Source of the DNA: Holophagae bacterium
GTDB lineage: Bacteria; Acidobacteriota; Holophagae; Acanthopleuribacterales; Acanthopleuribacteraceae
Length of the DNA: 64,000 bases
Reading direction: 5' to 3'
NCBI GenBank assembly: GCA_029263455.1
Contig: JAJCXM010000023.1
Span: 57,997 to 121,996 of the forward strand
In this document: positions 52,338 through 60,858 of the stretch, piece by piece
Position numbering within the stretch: position 1 is the first letter of the stretch
How the letters are laid out: every line of letters starts with the position of its first letter
Notes under the pieces: generated by a model
What the model saw: only the letters and a program-made list of their open reading frames with translations
The model's database searches: none
What the model was told of the DNA's origin: nothing
Translations under genes and position numbers: made by a program

Positions 52338-52982
52338 TTATGGGTCGGCGAATGGACGGTTCTCGAATACCCAATCGTGGTTTTGGTCGTCAAAGTGGGT
52401 GACCATGAAAGCGGCTTTGACGGGTTGGCCTTCAAATGGACGGGTACTTACCTCGAGGGTGGCGATGAGAAAAAGCTGTGTCGCTTGCTGGTCGTTGTTA
52501 AGCGTGCCCGCAATGGCTGCACCGCCATCGTCAATGCCGACCGAGGTGTTTAACAGTTCTACTTGGTCGCTTGTTAGTCGCAAATCACTTAAGGTAATGA
52601 ATCGACGTTCGTAGTCATAAAGCAAACGAAAGGAAAGCTTAGTGTCGGCAAGAATGGTGATATCGGAACGACTGTAGTCCAAGAAACGATCCATGTTGCC
52701 TCGTGACCGCACCAGCCATTCCGTTTTACTTTGTGCCTGGAATTGATCATAACCAAGATGCTTTGATACCTGAGTTAGCGCACGACGTAGGATTTCAGGC
52801 TGATCGGGTAGTTTGAGTTCGCCGGCACCCGCAACAATGACATAAAAAGTGAGGCGCAAGTGATGGGGTGCAATATGTTTGATGGTCTCAAGGTCTACGT
52901 GTAATCCTTCTGGCACATCGGCGCTTGGCACCTGGGCAAAACATATCGATGTGGTTATTAGGACAAGTGCCCATCGAATCAT
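52338..52982 (-). CDS. Secreted hypothetical protein in a sigma/anti-sigma operon
   Basis: This 214-residue protein has a signal peptide (ALVLITTSICFA) and no recognised domain. The mature part is alpha/beta, with LLYDYERRFITLSDLRL in the middle and a beta-rich C-terminus. Its start overlaps the anti-sigma stop by 4 nt, so it is coupled to the regulators. It could be a periplasmic sensor or a target of the sigma factor. Confidence 0.7.
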   Translation of the reverse strand: MIRWALVLITTSICFAQVPSADVPEGLHVDLETIKHIAPHHLRLTFYVIVAGAGELKLPDQPEILRRALTQVSKHLGYDQFQAQSKTEWLVRSRGNMDRFLDYSRSDITILADTKLSFRLLYDYERRFITLSDLRLTSDQVELLNTSVGIDDGGAAIAGTLNNDQQATQLFLIATLEVSTRPFEGQPVKAAFMVTHFDDQNHDWVFENRPFADP

Positions 52983-53419
52983 GGTTCCACCTCGAATCCG
53001 ACGTCAGCATTACTGACATTCGTGTTTAAATATATGCGAATTTTTGGATCGTCAGTCGCATAAGTCAGCGTGACAACGGCAGGCGAAATAATTTTTGAAA
53101 TGGGTTGTGAATGAGCAGGCTGTGTCGCCCGCCAAACGAGTGCAACTAATGGGATTGCTGCAGTCAATGGCAGGAGCTTAAGCCATACGGGCATCGTTCT
53201 TCGAGGAACTAACGCCGTGTTCAATATTTGAAATCGCTCTTTGCTGGAGCATGGTATGTCGTAAGGCGTACGTAGCAATGCCATTTCTTGTTTAAGTTTG
53301 ACCCATTCGCGATAGAAGACTTCGTCATTGGCTAGTCTAGTTTCGACGATCTTTGCCCGCTCGCCTGTTAAGCGTCCATTCGAGTAGTCAAGCAGGCTGG
53401 AGAAGTCGTGTTTATTCAC
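52979..53419 (-). CDS. Probable membrane anti-sigma factor
   Basis: This 146-residue protein has a helical N-terminus (residues 1-65) and one central TM helix (LKLLPLTAAIPLVALVW), then a short periplasmic tail. The position 4 nt overlapping an ECF sigma gene and the size support an anti-sigma role. It lacks the HxxxCxxC zinc motif of ZAS anti-sigma factors, so assignment rests on context and topology. Confidence 0.72.
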   Translation of the reverse strand: MNKHDFSSLLDYSNGRLTGERAKIVETRLANDEVFYREWVKLKQEMALLRTPYDIPCSSKERFQILNTALVPRRTMPVWLKLLPLTAAIPLVALVWRATQPAHSQPISKIISPAVVTLTYATDDPKIRIYLNTNVSNADVGFEVEP

Positions 53420-53949
53420 CTCAACTCCTTTCGCATCTTATTGCGCGCTCGGTAACACAGCGCCTTGATGGTTCCAACAGAACAGCCCATGGCAGCTGCC
53501 GTTTCTTTAAGGCTGTGTCCTTGCCGATAAACGAGTACCACGGCCGCCCGTTCACGCGGCGATAGCAGGCTCAAAAATAAATCGAGCTGGGCACGCTTGT
53601 GTAATATTTCATGGGAAGACTGGCTTTGACATACGGGTTCGTCCGTGAGCGGAACTGTGAGGCGTCTGCGCCTTAACACGTCGTAGCATGTATGGATACT
53701 CACTCTGCGAATCCAGGCTTTTGGGTCCTTTTTGGGATCAATGCGATTTAGGTTCCTGAATAGTTTGACGAAGACATCTTGATTCGCATCCTGGGCATCG
53801 CTTTGATTGCCCAACATGGCGCGGCAAATGGCATAAACATAAGCATGGTGCAAATCAAACAAGATTTCGAACTGGCGAGCAGCATCCGATTCCTTGTCCA
53901 ATGAAGTCAGACTCATCGCAGGGTTGTCGCTCAAATCCAACTGATTCAT
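53416..53949 (-). CDS. ECF-type RNA polymerase sigma factor
   Basis: The 177 residues carry sigma region 2 (DAQDANQDVFVKLFRNLNRI, then KAWIRRVSIHTCYDVLRRRR) and region 4 (LSPRERAAVVLVYRQGHSLK, then GCSVGTIKALCYRARNKM). There is no region 1 or 3, as in extracytoplasmic function sigma factors. It begins an operon of sigma, anti-sigma, secreted unknown and probably the propeller. No ECF-type (GGAAC-like) -35 is obvious in the 132 nt upstream. Confidence 0.93.
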   Translation of the reverse strand: MNQLDLSDNPAMSLTSLDKESDAARQFEILFDLHHAYVYAICRAMLGNQSDAQDANQDVFVKLFRNLNRIDPKKDPKAWIRRVSIHTCYDVLRRRRLTVPLTDEPVCQSQSSHEILHKRAQLDLFLSLLSPRERAAVVLVYRQGHSLKETAAAMGCSVGTIKALCYRARNKMRKELR

Positions 53950-54081
53950 CCTCGCTTATTGATTACCGTTCAATTACTAATACTCGATTTAACGAATAAA
54001 GGTGTACGGTAGACGCGAGAAATGCGATTTTTTACGGCAATAGGGCGAACAAACGCGGGAGTTGCAGCAAATGTGTGACCC

Positions 54082-54489
54082 TTATTGCAGAGAAGCGCCT
54101 CCCCATAACTTTGCGTATTTCTCACAATGGATCAGCAGCGATTTGACCTTTTTCCAGTCGATGTCGTCCGCTAACAAGTAGCTTTGGGCTCCTTGATGTG
54201 ATTTTAGCGGTGCAATCAGGATGGCATCCTGGGTGGCATTCTTGGATGTCAACACAGGTAATTCCTGTTCAGATAAGAAAAGCTTAAGGTCTGGTGCCTT
54301 TTTTGTTTTGAACTCGTCGTCCAGCGTAAGCACGACCCCTTCATCTGTTTGCGTGATAGACCAAGCGCCGGAAATGGGCTGGCTCTTCTTGGTCCATGTT
54401 CCAGAGGCCTGTGGATTCGATTCTTGGGCGAACGCAGACATGGAAACGGCGGCGATAATTAAGGTCGCGAGTTTGATTGAATAGCGCAT
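54082..54489 (-). CDS. Secreted DM13 domain protein
   Basis: This 135-residue protein has a signal peptide (ATLIIAAVSMSAFA) followed by a DM13 domain. The pattern is a GTW start, a PISGAWSITQTDEGVVLTLD strand pair, KKAPDLKLFLSE, and an end strand carrying the conserved cysteine (SLLIHCEKYAKLWGGASL). DM13 is proposed to have an electron-transfer or cytochrome-like role with a redox-active cysteine, so a link to the multihaem clusters is possible but unproven. ATG 54489 follows GAGGAA. Confidence 0.8.
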   Translation of the reverse strand: MRYSIKLATLIIAAVSMSAFAQESNPQASGTWTKKSQPISGAWSITQTDEGVVLTLDDEFKTKKAPDLKLFLSEQELPVLTSKNATQDAILIAPLKSHQGAQSYLLADDIDWKKVKSLLIHCEKYAKLWGGASLQ

Positions 54490-54648
54490 GTTTATTTCCT
54501 CATCTTGGTGAATCATTGCTAAACACATGACACTGAACAGCCCATCAATATTCCTATCAAAGGGGAATTTTGCTTAGCCTAGATGAGGGTGGGCGTTGCT
54601 GGCAGCAGTAGCCGATACGGAGATTCCAGCGCTGAGATAGTTGAATGC

Positions 54649-54960
54649 TTAATCGCTTGTCTGGCAACGTACGGCCCAGTATGTTTGCTTGTGGCCCTTC
54701 TTTTCGTATGCCTTTACGATGGCTGTTGCTTGTTCGAGCGTGTGCTGGTCACTGATCAGGAATTCGTTACCGTTGTCATCAAGGCGTTTGACGCCCCAAT
54801 GCTGTTTTTGGGTGTCGCACAATAGGTGGCTGAACTCAGGATAGACTATGGTGTCTAAAATGTGGTCCAAGCTTGACGGACTAATTGCTGGTGACAGGTC
54901 GAGCTCATTTAGTTTCGCTTCTAGTCGTTGTCTAATTTGTTGCCATTCTCGCTCTTTCAT
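54649..54960 (-). CDS. Small hypothetical protein
   Basis: This 103-residue soluble protein is not recognised. The N-terminus is helical (KEREWQQIRQRLEAKLNELD); the C-terminus contains WGVKRLDDNGNEF and a final cysteine. The ribosome site before ATG 54960 is weak. The gene is isolated on the minus strand between the DM13 and DUF1579 genes. Confidence 0.5.
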   Translation of the reverse strand: MKEREWQQIRQRLEAKLNELDLSPAISPSSLDHILDTIVYPEFSHLLCDTQKQHWGVKRLDDNGNEFLISDQHTLEQATAIVKAYEKKGHKQTYWAVRCQTSD

Positions 54961-55034
54961 AAGGATCTCTATGTGGGTTGTAGAGCCGTAGGCCGGTGTT
55001 TTGGCACCGGCCCAAGCTTATGCTCAGATTTCGA

Positions 55035-55622
55035 CTAATTTGTCACAACTCGGACCATGTCAATTTCCATGACCTTCATTTCTTGCTCGCCCATCGACAT
55101 AAACATTTCCATATGCTGTTTGTCGGTGCCTTCAAAGGTGATGACTTCGCGAACCGGGATTTCTCCCATGGGACTAGACATCATGCCACCCAAGGTCAAT
55201 ACGCCGTTTTCGTCGAAGTTCCCTTCGGCAATCATGAGTCCCGTTCCATGATTATCCACCCAAACGGAAACAAACTTTTTTTTGGCGTTGTCGTAGCCTT
55301 GGATGTTCAGGCCTTCAAAGGGCATGCCCATGAAGGTACTCGTGTGTTTTGACATGAGGTAACGGCCACCCATCATTGAGGTGTTAACCATTTTGCCGCC
55401 CTCGGAAAGTATGGGTTCAGCACCAGGCTGCATCCAGTGCTTAGTAGAAACGGTAAACTCGCCAACCCATTTTTCTTGGTTTGCGTGATTCTCGCCTGGC
55501 GTCATGAACTCCATCCAGGCTTGCATTTCGGCTGCTTGATCGCCATGCGCAGGTTCCGATTCCTGAGCAAAAACAGGTGCTGCCAATAAGCCAAACGCCA
55601 GTAAAAACTGCATTAACTTCAT
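55035..55622 (-). CDS. Secreted DUF1579 family protein
   Basis: This 195-residue protein has a signal peptide (QFLLAFGLLAAPVFA) and a lipocalin-like beta domain matching DUF1579: GEFTVSTKHWMQPGAEP, the MGGRYLMSKHTSTFMGMPFE segment and VSVWVDNHGTGLM. The family is common in Acidobacteriota and Planctomycetes and its function is unknown. The downstream half is unusually methionine-rich, which may indicate copper binding or oxidation exposure. Confidence 0.83.
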   Translation of the reverse strand: MKLMQFLLAFGLLAAPVFAQESEPAHGDQAAEMQAWMEFMTPGENHANQEKWVGEFTVSTKHWMQPGAEPILSEGGKMVNTSMMGGRYLMSKHTSTFMGMPFEGLNIQGYDNAKKKFVSVWVDNHGTGLMIAEGNFDENGVLTLGGMMSSPMGEIPVREVITFEGTDKQHMEMFMSMGEQEMKVMEIDMVRVVTN

Positions 55623-55751
55623 TATGTTCTCCTAACATGTAATAAGGGGGATTCTTATTCTAGATTGAAACAGTGTGAGTTGCCAATTAACGATATGGTG
55701 ATGGGGTTTGGAAAATTGACCCAATGATCGATCTCTATCCGCCATGGAACT

Positions 55752-56864
55752 TCAGCCAAATAGGGGTCCCTTGTCTCTCCATAAGTAAGCCAAGGCCATG
55801 CCTGCCAGAAAACCACCGATGTGTGCCCACCAAGCCACACCCAGAAAGTCGAAATAGACGAATACAAACTGCAGCAAGAACCAAAAGCCAAAATAGACGA
55901 TGGCTGGCCAGTCGAATCGGACATTCAAGTAGGCCAAATAGAACCAACGTGAAGTCATCGTTTGGTTGGGGAAAAGAACGACGTAAGCTCCGAATACGCC
56001 TGCAATTGCGCCGCTAGCGCCTACGGCTGGAAGGTCACTTGATGGGTTAAATATCATGTGGGCTAAGATCGCAACCAGGCCGCTGATCAAATAGACCGTC
56101 AAGAAACGCACGCTGCCCCAGAATGTCTCCAGGTTGTCGCCAGCGATAAACAGGAAATACATATTACCCAGCAAGTGTGCCAGATTTGCGTGCATAAACA
56201 TGGAGGTGAAAACAGTCCATGTCTGATGGCCAGCTAACACTTGGTTGGGTATTAGTCCCCAGCCATAAATGCTTTGTTCCAGGCCTTGCTGAATCATCCA
56301 AACGAAGACCAGGATGTTGATAACGATCAGGCTGGTCAGCATGGGTGCCAGAAGGCGTTGTGAACTGTCTGTTTCGATGGGAAGCCCTGTTATCCACTGG
56401 AATAACACCATCACATCGTGATCGGCTTCGACATATAGAGTCGAATCTTGGTTAATCGATACATTCGTCGTGGAGGGTTGGCTAGTAGTCGGTTGCAGTG
56501 CCTTTTTCGCCGCTTTAAACTCACCTACATCGAGGTAAACGCCTTTACATTGTCGACAATGTTCAACGTGGATATCTATTTGAGCCAGGTATCCGTCACA
56601 CAACTCATGGCTGCACTGAGCACACTCGAAGAGCGTGGGTTTTATGCTAAAGAAATCGAGGTTTAGATCAGATACGGGCCGTTTAAGGGCCTGGGCTAAG
56701 GACTGTCCCGAATACCAAGTTCCATGACAGCCATTGCACATGTAGATAGGCTCAGTCGAAGCATGAACTGGTGCCATTTCGCCATTGCATTTGAAGCAGG
56801 CGATCGTGCTATTGCTGGAGGCTGATTTCGTGTCCACGACTAAAGATACTAAAACCGACGCCAA
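55752..56864 (-). CDS. Rhomboid-family intramembrane protease with N-terminal zinc ribbons
   Basis: The 370 residues carry two CxxC-CxxC zinc-ribbon (zf-TFIIB-like) modules (about 22-115; ACFKCNGEM...YMCNGCHGTW and FECAQCSHE...HCRQCKGVY) before a six-TM rhomboid domain. The catalytic Ser is in VGASGAIAGVFG and the catalytic His in WWAHIGGFLAG, so the protease should be active. Such zinc-ribbon rhomboids are a known but uncommon architecture. It lies 33 nt after the HTTM-DCC gene and is probably the last gene of that operon. Confidence 0.9.
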   Translation of the reverse strand: MASVLVSLVVDTKSASSNSTIACFKCNGEMAPVHASTEPIYMCNGCHGTWYSGQSLAQALKRPVSDLNLDFFSIKPTLFECAQCSHELCDGYLAQIDIHVEHCRQCKGVYLDVGEFKAAKKALQPTTSQPSTTNVSINQDSTLYVEADHDVMVLFQWITGLPIETDSSQRLLAPMLTSLIVINILVFVWMIQQGLEQSIYGWGLIPNQVLAGHQTWTVFTSMFMHANLAHLLGNMYFLFIAGDNLETFWGSVRFLTVYLISGLVAILAHMIFNPSSDLPAVGASGAIAGVFGAYVVLFPNQTMTSRWFYLAYLNVRFDWPAIVYFGFWFLLQFVFVYFDFLGVAWWAHIGGFLAGMALAYLWRDKGPLFG

Positions 56865-56897
56865 GTTCGGATAACAAACGTGATTATTGGCTGAGAT

Positions 56898-58076
56898 TTA
56901 CGCCTCATCGCTGATAAATCTCTTCTGAAAAGACGTCGGAACCATTGGACACGCGTTTGATGTGCGTCCAAAGAACTGCAATCTATGTTTGGCGATTTGG
57001 GCGTAGCCAAAGTCGACCATCCTTGTGGGCAGTATTCGCATGACCAAAGCAGCGATTCGCCACAGACCACCTAAGCTTGCAAGGATATGGATCAATGCTG
57101 TTGCGCCGCAGAGCTGCCGGCCGTCCAATTCAAGCTGAATCGACGTCGGTTGGCTTTGCTGCTGTGGTGCAAACGTGAAACGCGCATGAAGATCTTCTGC
57201 TAGAACAAATCGAACAAATCCGTGACACATGCCGCACTGCCCATCGAAGCGGATCAGTTCATGGCCCTTAATGGTACTGGCAGCAGGGATCCATGTCGGA
57301 TCAAAGGTGAAAAAGTGGATCAAGACCATTGCGAAACTAAGATCGCCAAACCTCATGACCGACATTAAGCCCAAATGCATCAACAGCATGAAGAGCCACA
57401 TCAATGGACGTAGTCGGCGAAAGAGAACCAAAGGCGCAAAACACAACTCAGCAACCAAAACGAACCAAGTAGTGACTTTCAAAACTAGATCAGGCAAGGC
57501 GGTCAGCAATTCAGTGACTATGTTCGTGCGCGCAAGTGGGTTGTTGAGAATCTCTAGCATGGCGCTACCGTCCACCCAGGAGGGTGAAGCTATCTTGGTT
57601 AGACCACTGAAACTGTAACCAAGCGCGAGTATGATCCAGGCACTAATGTAAATGCCCTTTGGGATATAGGATGTGCCTATTCGTTGCAGGCCCTTCGAAT
57701 GAGGGATGCAAACATGCGCCAATAAGAGCCAACCTATATATGGGATGCTGGGATTAGAAATCAATGGGTTACGACCAAAGAGACAAGCCCACAAATACCA
57801 AACGATTAGAGCGGCCCAACGGTCTTTCCATCCCAACGCCAAACATATGGATGTCAATGAGCCTATGACCAAGAGAACGGCCACAATTAATGGATCATCG
57901 ACTAGGGCTAGAACGTTGGGAAAAGCATGGATCAGTGGGCTCGTGGACGCATCGGGAAGCACGCCTTGGTTAGAGAATAGTTCTGTCCCGTACGGAATAA
58001 GTTGTACAAAATGAACCACTAAATAGCAGCCCAGGAAGGCTCGAAATAAACTGTATTGCCCTTTAGTCCAGTTCAT
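56898..58076 (-). CDS. HTTM membrane protein fused to a DCC (DUF393) thiol-disulphide domain
   Basis: The 392 residues start with an HTTM-type (horizontally transferred TM / vitamin-K-carboxylase-like) membrane domain of about eight helices (GQYSLFRAFLGCYLVVHF; SNPSIPYIGWLLLAH; SPSWVDGSAMLEILNNPLAR). After residue about 275 a DCC/DUF393 domain follows, with its FDGQCGMCHGFV motif. DUF393 has a thioredoxin-like CxxC and probably a redox role. It overlaps by 4 nt the small gene upstream on its strand. It could act as a membrane thiol oxidoreductase. Confidence 0.85.
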   Translation of the reverse strand: MNWTKGQYSLFRAFLGCYLVVHFVQLIPYGTELFSNQGVLPDASTSPLIHAFPNVLALVDDPLIVAVLLVIGSLTSICLALGWKDRWAALIVWYLWACLFGRNPLISNPSIPYIGWLLLAHVCIPHSKGLQRIGTSYIPKGIYISAWIILALGYSFSGLTKIASPSWVDGSAMLEILNNPLARTNIVTELLTALPDLVLKVTTWFVLVAELCFAPLVLFRRLRPLMWLFMLLMHLGLMSVMRFGDLSFAMVLIHFFTFDPTWIPAASTIKGHELIRFDGQCGMCHGFVRFVLAEDLHARFTFAPQQQSQPTSIQLELDGRQLCGATALIHILASLGGLWRIAALVMRILPTRMVDFGYAQIAKHRLQFFGRTSNACPMVPTSFQKRFISDEA

Positions 58077-58537
58077 GGCTCTACCTCAAAAGTGAAAGTC
58101 TGCATGTCGGATGTGTTCTTGGGCTCTATCCTTATTGAAATGCGACCGTTGATCTGATTTGCATCAATACCTAGCTCCGTCAGTAAGGGCGCGTTCCCTG
58201 TGAATGCGTAGCTCAAGATTGGGTCTGTCATTGTGCGCGGTAAGATCGGTCCATAGGCTAAAGCCGCCCCATATACGTTACGGCGGTTGTATGGGCCAGC
58301 TAGCTTAGAGGCAGATTTACTGTCGATCACGAATTCATGTTCGCAGCCCTCCAAGTCTTGCCAAAGCAAAGTGAATTTGGAGGTGAAGGTTTCCAAACCG
58401 TTTGCGCTGCAGAACACTTTAGGTGCGGGCGAGGCGCCAGTGGCGGCCGCAAATCCCTTAAGGGTTTGGTTGCCGATTAAATAGCCTGTCATGTGCAATA
58501 GGCCTAGGGTGAGAAGAAAGCAGGTTCGCTTTTTCAT
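58073..58537 (-). CDS. Hypothetical exported protein in the HTTM operon
   Basis: The 154-residue protein has an N-terminal hydrophobic anchor or signal (TCFLLTLGLLHMTGYLIG). The mature region begins PAPKVFCSANGLETFTSKF and contains a second cysteine in LEGCEHEF. Not recognised. It overlaps the desaturase stop and the HTTM start by 4 nt each, so it is tightly coupled to both and may be an accessory subunit of the HTTM protein. Confidence 0.68.
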   Translation of the reverse strand: MKKRTCFLLTLGLLHMTGYLIGNQTLKGFAAATGASPAPKVFCSANGLETFTSKFTLLWQDLEGCEHEFVIDSKSASKLAGPYNRRNVYGAALAYGPILPRTMTDPILSYAFTGNAPLLTELGIDANQINGRISIRIEPKNTSDMQTFTFEVEP

Positions 58538-59262
58538 GGCTTGGCCTCGCGACTTAACGCTTTGCCGAGTAACATGTGGCGGATCTGTCTTTCCTGGGCA
58601 AGGTCAAACCCGCACTCAAATTGCTTGCCTCTGGGGTTGTAGAAGGTTCCGAATAGCATGTCCCAAAGAGGTAAGTCGGCATAGTTACCGCGATGTGCGC
58701 CACGCAGATGATGCCAACAATGGCTTTCGGGTCGTTGAATCAAATAACCTAACCAATGCGGTGTTGACACATTCCAGTGATAAAAAAGCTCGGCAAAGGC
58801 TGTCAACATGACGGCGTATGTGGCGCATTGTACGGACAAGCCAAGCAACAAATAGAGTATGGCGCTTGAAAGCAAGCCGTTGAGAAGCACTTCCAGCGGA
58901 TGTTTGTAGAAGCTGGTGGCGATCTCGATTCGAGAAGGGCTGTGATGCACTTGGTGCAACCAGCGCCATAGAAAATCAGAGCGATGTCGCGCTCTGTGCC
59001 ACCAATAGTAAATGAATGTGATCACCAAGTATCCGATGAGCGCGCCAGTTAGGTCACTGGCTTCCAATGACCAGGGCCGGTTTTGGTGGAACCAACGGTC
59101 CCATGTCCTGACACCTAAGTAGGCAACGGCGATTTGGGCGCCGTTCAGAATGAACGCCCGTGTCCACCATCCTGAGACCTTTTGCCAGCGGCGACCGGCA
59201 ACACGCCATTCAACGATGATCATGAATAACGCACATGTGATGACGATGACTGGAACGTTCAT
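58534..59262 (-). CDS. Sterol desaturase / fatty acid hydroxylase family membrane enzyme
   Basis: This 242-residue integral membrane protein has the histidine clusters that bind a di-iron centre: HRARH, HQVHH and the final SHCWHHLRGAHRGN. It would hydroxylate or desaturate a lipid or sterol-like substrate in the membrane. Which lipid is unknown. It is the first gene of a membrane operon with the unknown exported protein, the HTTM-DCC protein and the rhomboid. Its start is followed upstream by the 358-nt gene-free stretch. Confidence 0.9.
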   Translation of the reverse strand: MNVPVIVITCALFMIIVEWRVAGRRWQKVSGWWTRAFILNGAQIAVAYLGVRTWDRWFHQNRPWSLEASDLTGALIGYLVITFIYYWWHRARHRSDFLWRWLHQVHHSPSRIEIATSFYKHPLEVLLNGLLSSAILYLLLGLSVQCATYAVMLTAFAELFYHWNVSTPHWLGYLIQRPESHCWHHLRGAHRGNYADLPLWDMLFGTFYNPRGKQFECGFDLAQERQIRHMLLGKALSREAKP

Positions 59263-59620
59263 GACTTCCTCCCTCGGTTCGTGACATAACCGAAAGGCAA
59301 ATCAGGTGCCAGCTCTCAGAGGCTAAAAAAGCAAGCTTTGTACGTAGAATGTACAGAAGGCTCCGTCGCTATACTCAGTATGATCATTGACGCGTGATGG
59401 CAGTTGGTGCCATCGGAACACATTCTATTCTTCTGTATGCGAGCCTATAGCATTGCTGGTTGGTGTAATACATTGTTCTTGTGTAAGTCATCTGTCTGCC
59501 AGTGGGGCGTGACTTCAGCGTCATACTCAAGACGAGACTTAGGGTTTAGGCGTTCTTGTAAATCGAATAGCTACGTGCGAGTCGGTTACTAGTTAGATCA
59601 CATGAGCTTCGATTTTCTTT
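59263..59620. other. 358-bp intergenic stretch with two inverted repeats
   Basis: This gap between the desaturase gene and the second propeller gene holds no convincing coding frame. A possible operator TGTAC-N7-GTACA occupies 59339-59355 in the desaturase promoter region. A perfect 7-bp hairpin (GATGGCA 59396-59402, TGCCATC 59408-59414) lies further upstream. A 62-codon plus-strand frame at 59404-59592 lacks a ribosome site and protein-like composition. Confidence 0.4.
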
Positions 59621-60682
59621 TCAAATGGATGCTGATTTGGGTGTCACTTCGGAGATGACGAATTCGCCTTCTTCGTCCACAGCAATGGTGAATACCTGAC
59701 CATGGGTGCCTAACAAGGTGCCGCCTTCACCCAGGTCGGCAGAAAAACGACCTACGGCTTTTCCATCGGCCCTGGCGTAAAGACCTTGGCAGCGAGCGGC
59801 CACTGGAGACTCAGTAAATACAAGGTAGCCATTATCTGCTACGGGCAAGACCTTGTCATAGAAGGACTTGCTTTCGGGGTATTCTGTTTTGAAGAAACTA
59901 TTGGTTTTAATCCATTGTTGGCCTTCAAACTCGTCAATGTCGTCTTGTGTCACTTCCGCTTGGACAAGGGGCAATCTGATTTCGGTAACCAAGCTGCCGT
60001 CTGGCTTATAAACACGAAACATGGGTTCCTCTGAGTTACCGATCAGCAAAGTATCGTTGGCCGAGTTGTAGTGCATGAAGAGCGAGGCCGCATAAATATG
60101 CAAGATGACGCCGCTGCGACTTGAGTTCTCATAACGCCATGTCTTGTCGGGAGCTTTGATATAGCTCTTCAAGCTTTCGCCGGCTTTGTCATAAGTGGCG
60201 ATTTGACGAAAAGGCTCTTCGGCCGTGTAGCTGCTATTAAAAATGAGTAGTTGGTCTGGTCTAATCATTCGAAATTGTTCCGCGCGACCATTAGGTAAAT
60301 TAAAGCGATACGAGTCCTGATAAATACCGTCGAGTGAGAACCGATTGACCACGCGGTTTCCGCCATCATAGACGTATATATCATCGTTGATGATGTTGAT
60401 ATAACCCTGGCGCCCGCCCATATTGGCCTGAAAACTAAATTCGCCAGGTCCCTGGCCCTCATGGCCAAAGTGCCTGATAAAGTTACCGTTGGCCTCCCAA
60501 ACGAAGACGGTGGTGGATCTTAAGTCCAGCACATAAACGCGATTATTGGCATCGACGGCCACATCCGAAGGTCCTTGCAGGAATACGGGGTTACTGTCTG
60601 GGATCGCCTGCAGTGTTCTTTCAGCGACAAGGTCTACATTCTGTCCCGCGAATACAGAAATAAGCGCAAGAAAAAGCGTCAT
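59621..60682 (-). CDS. Secreted six-bladed beta-propeller protein, second copy
   Basis: The 353 residues start with a signal peptide (TLFLALISVFAG) and contain propeller blades with the family phrase FGHEGQGPGEFSFQANMGG; DVAVDANNRVYVLDLRSTTV and INIINDDIYVYDGGNRVVN are further blade repeats. It is a distant paralogue of 51205-52269. No catalytic motif is visible. A leader with GAGGAGA precedes ATG 60682. Confidence 0.83.
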   Translation of the reverse strand: MTLFLALISVFAGQNVDLVAERTLQAIPDSNPVFLQGPSDVAVDANNRVYVLDLRSTTVFVWEANGNFIRHFGHEGQGPGEFSFQANMGGRQGYINIINDDIYVYDGGNRVVNRFSLDGIYQDSYRFNLPNGRAEQFRMIRPDQLLIFNSSYTAEEPFRQIATYDKAGESLKSYIKAPDKTWRYENSSRSGVILHIYAASLFMHYNSANDTLLIGNSEEPMFRVYKPDGSLVTEIRLPLVQAEVTQDDIDEFEGQQWIKTNSFFKTEYPESKSFYDKVLPVADNGYLVFTESPVAARCQGLYARADGKAVGRFSADLGEGGTLLGTHGQVFTIAVDEEGEFVISEVTPKSASI

Positions 60683-60858
60683 GTTTATCTCCTCATGGGT
60701 AGGTTAACAATGGTCTTTGGTTTGTAAAAACTTGTTATTGATACGTAAACAAAGTCAATTGGTTGGGGGTTATGTGAATAAAAGGGCGCTAGTTAATAAG
60801 ATGCAAATAAGAGCCATAAAGTTTGATTTGTGCCAAGAAAAGCCTATTTAAGTCGTTT

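Noticed and set aside
54595..54640. Hairpin-like GCTGGCAGCAG near the DM13 gene
   Set aside because: The stem is too short to support a call.
59404..59592. 62-codon plus-strand frame in the 358-bp gap
   Set aside because: No ribosome site, cysteine- and serine-rich random composition, no family resemblance.
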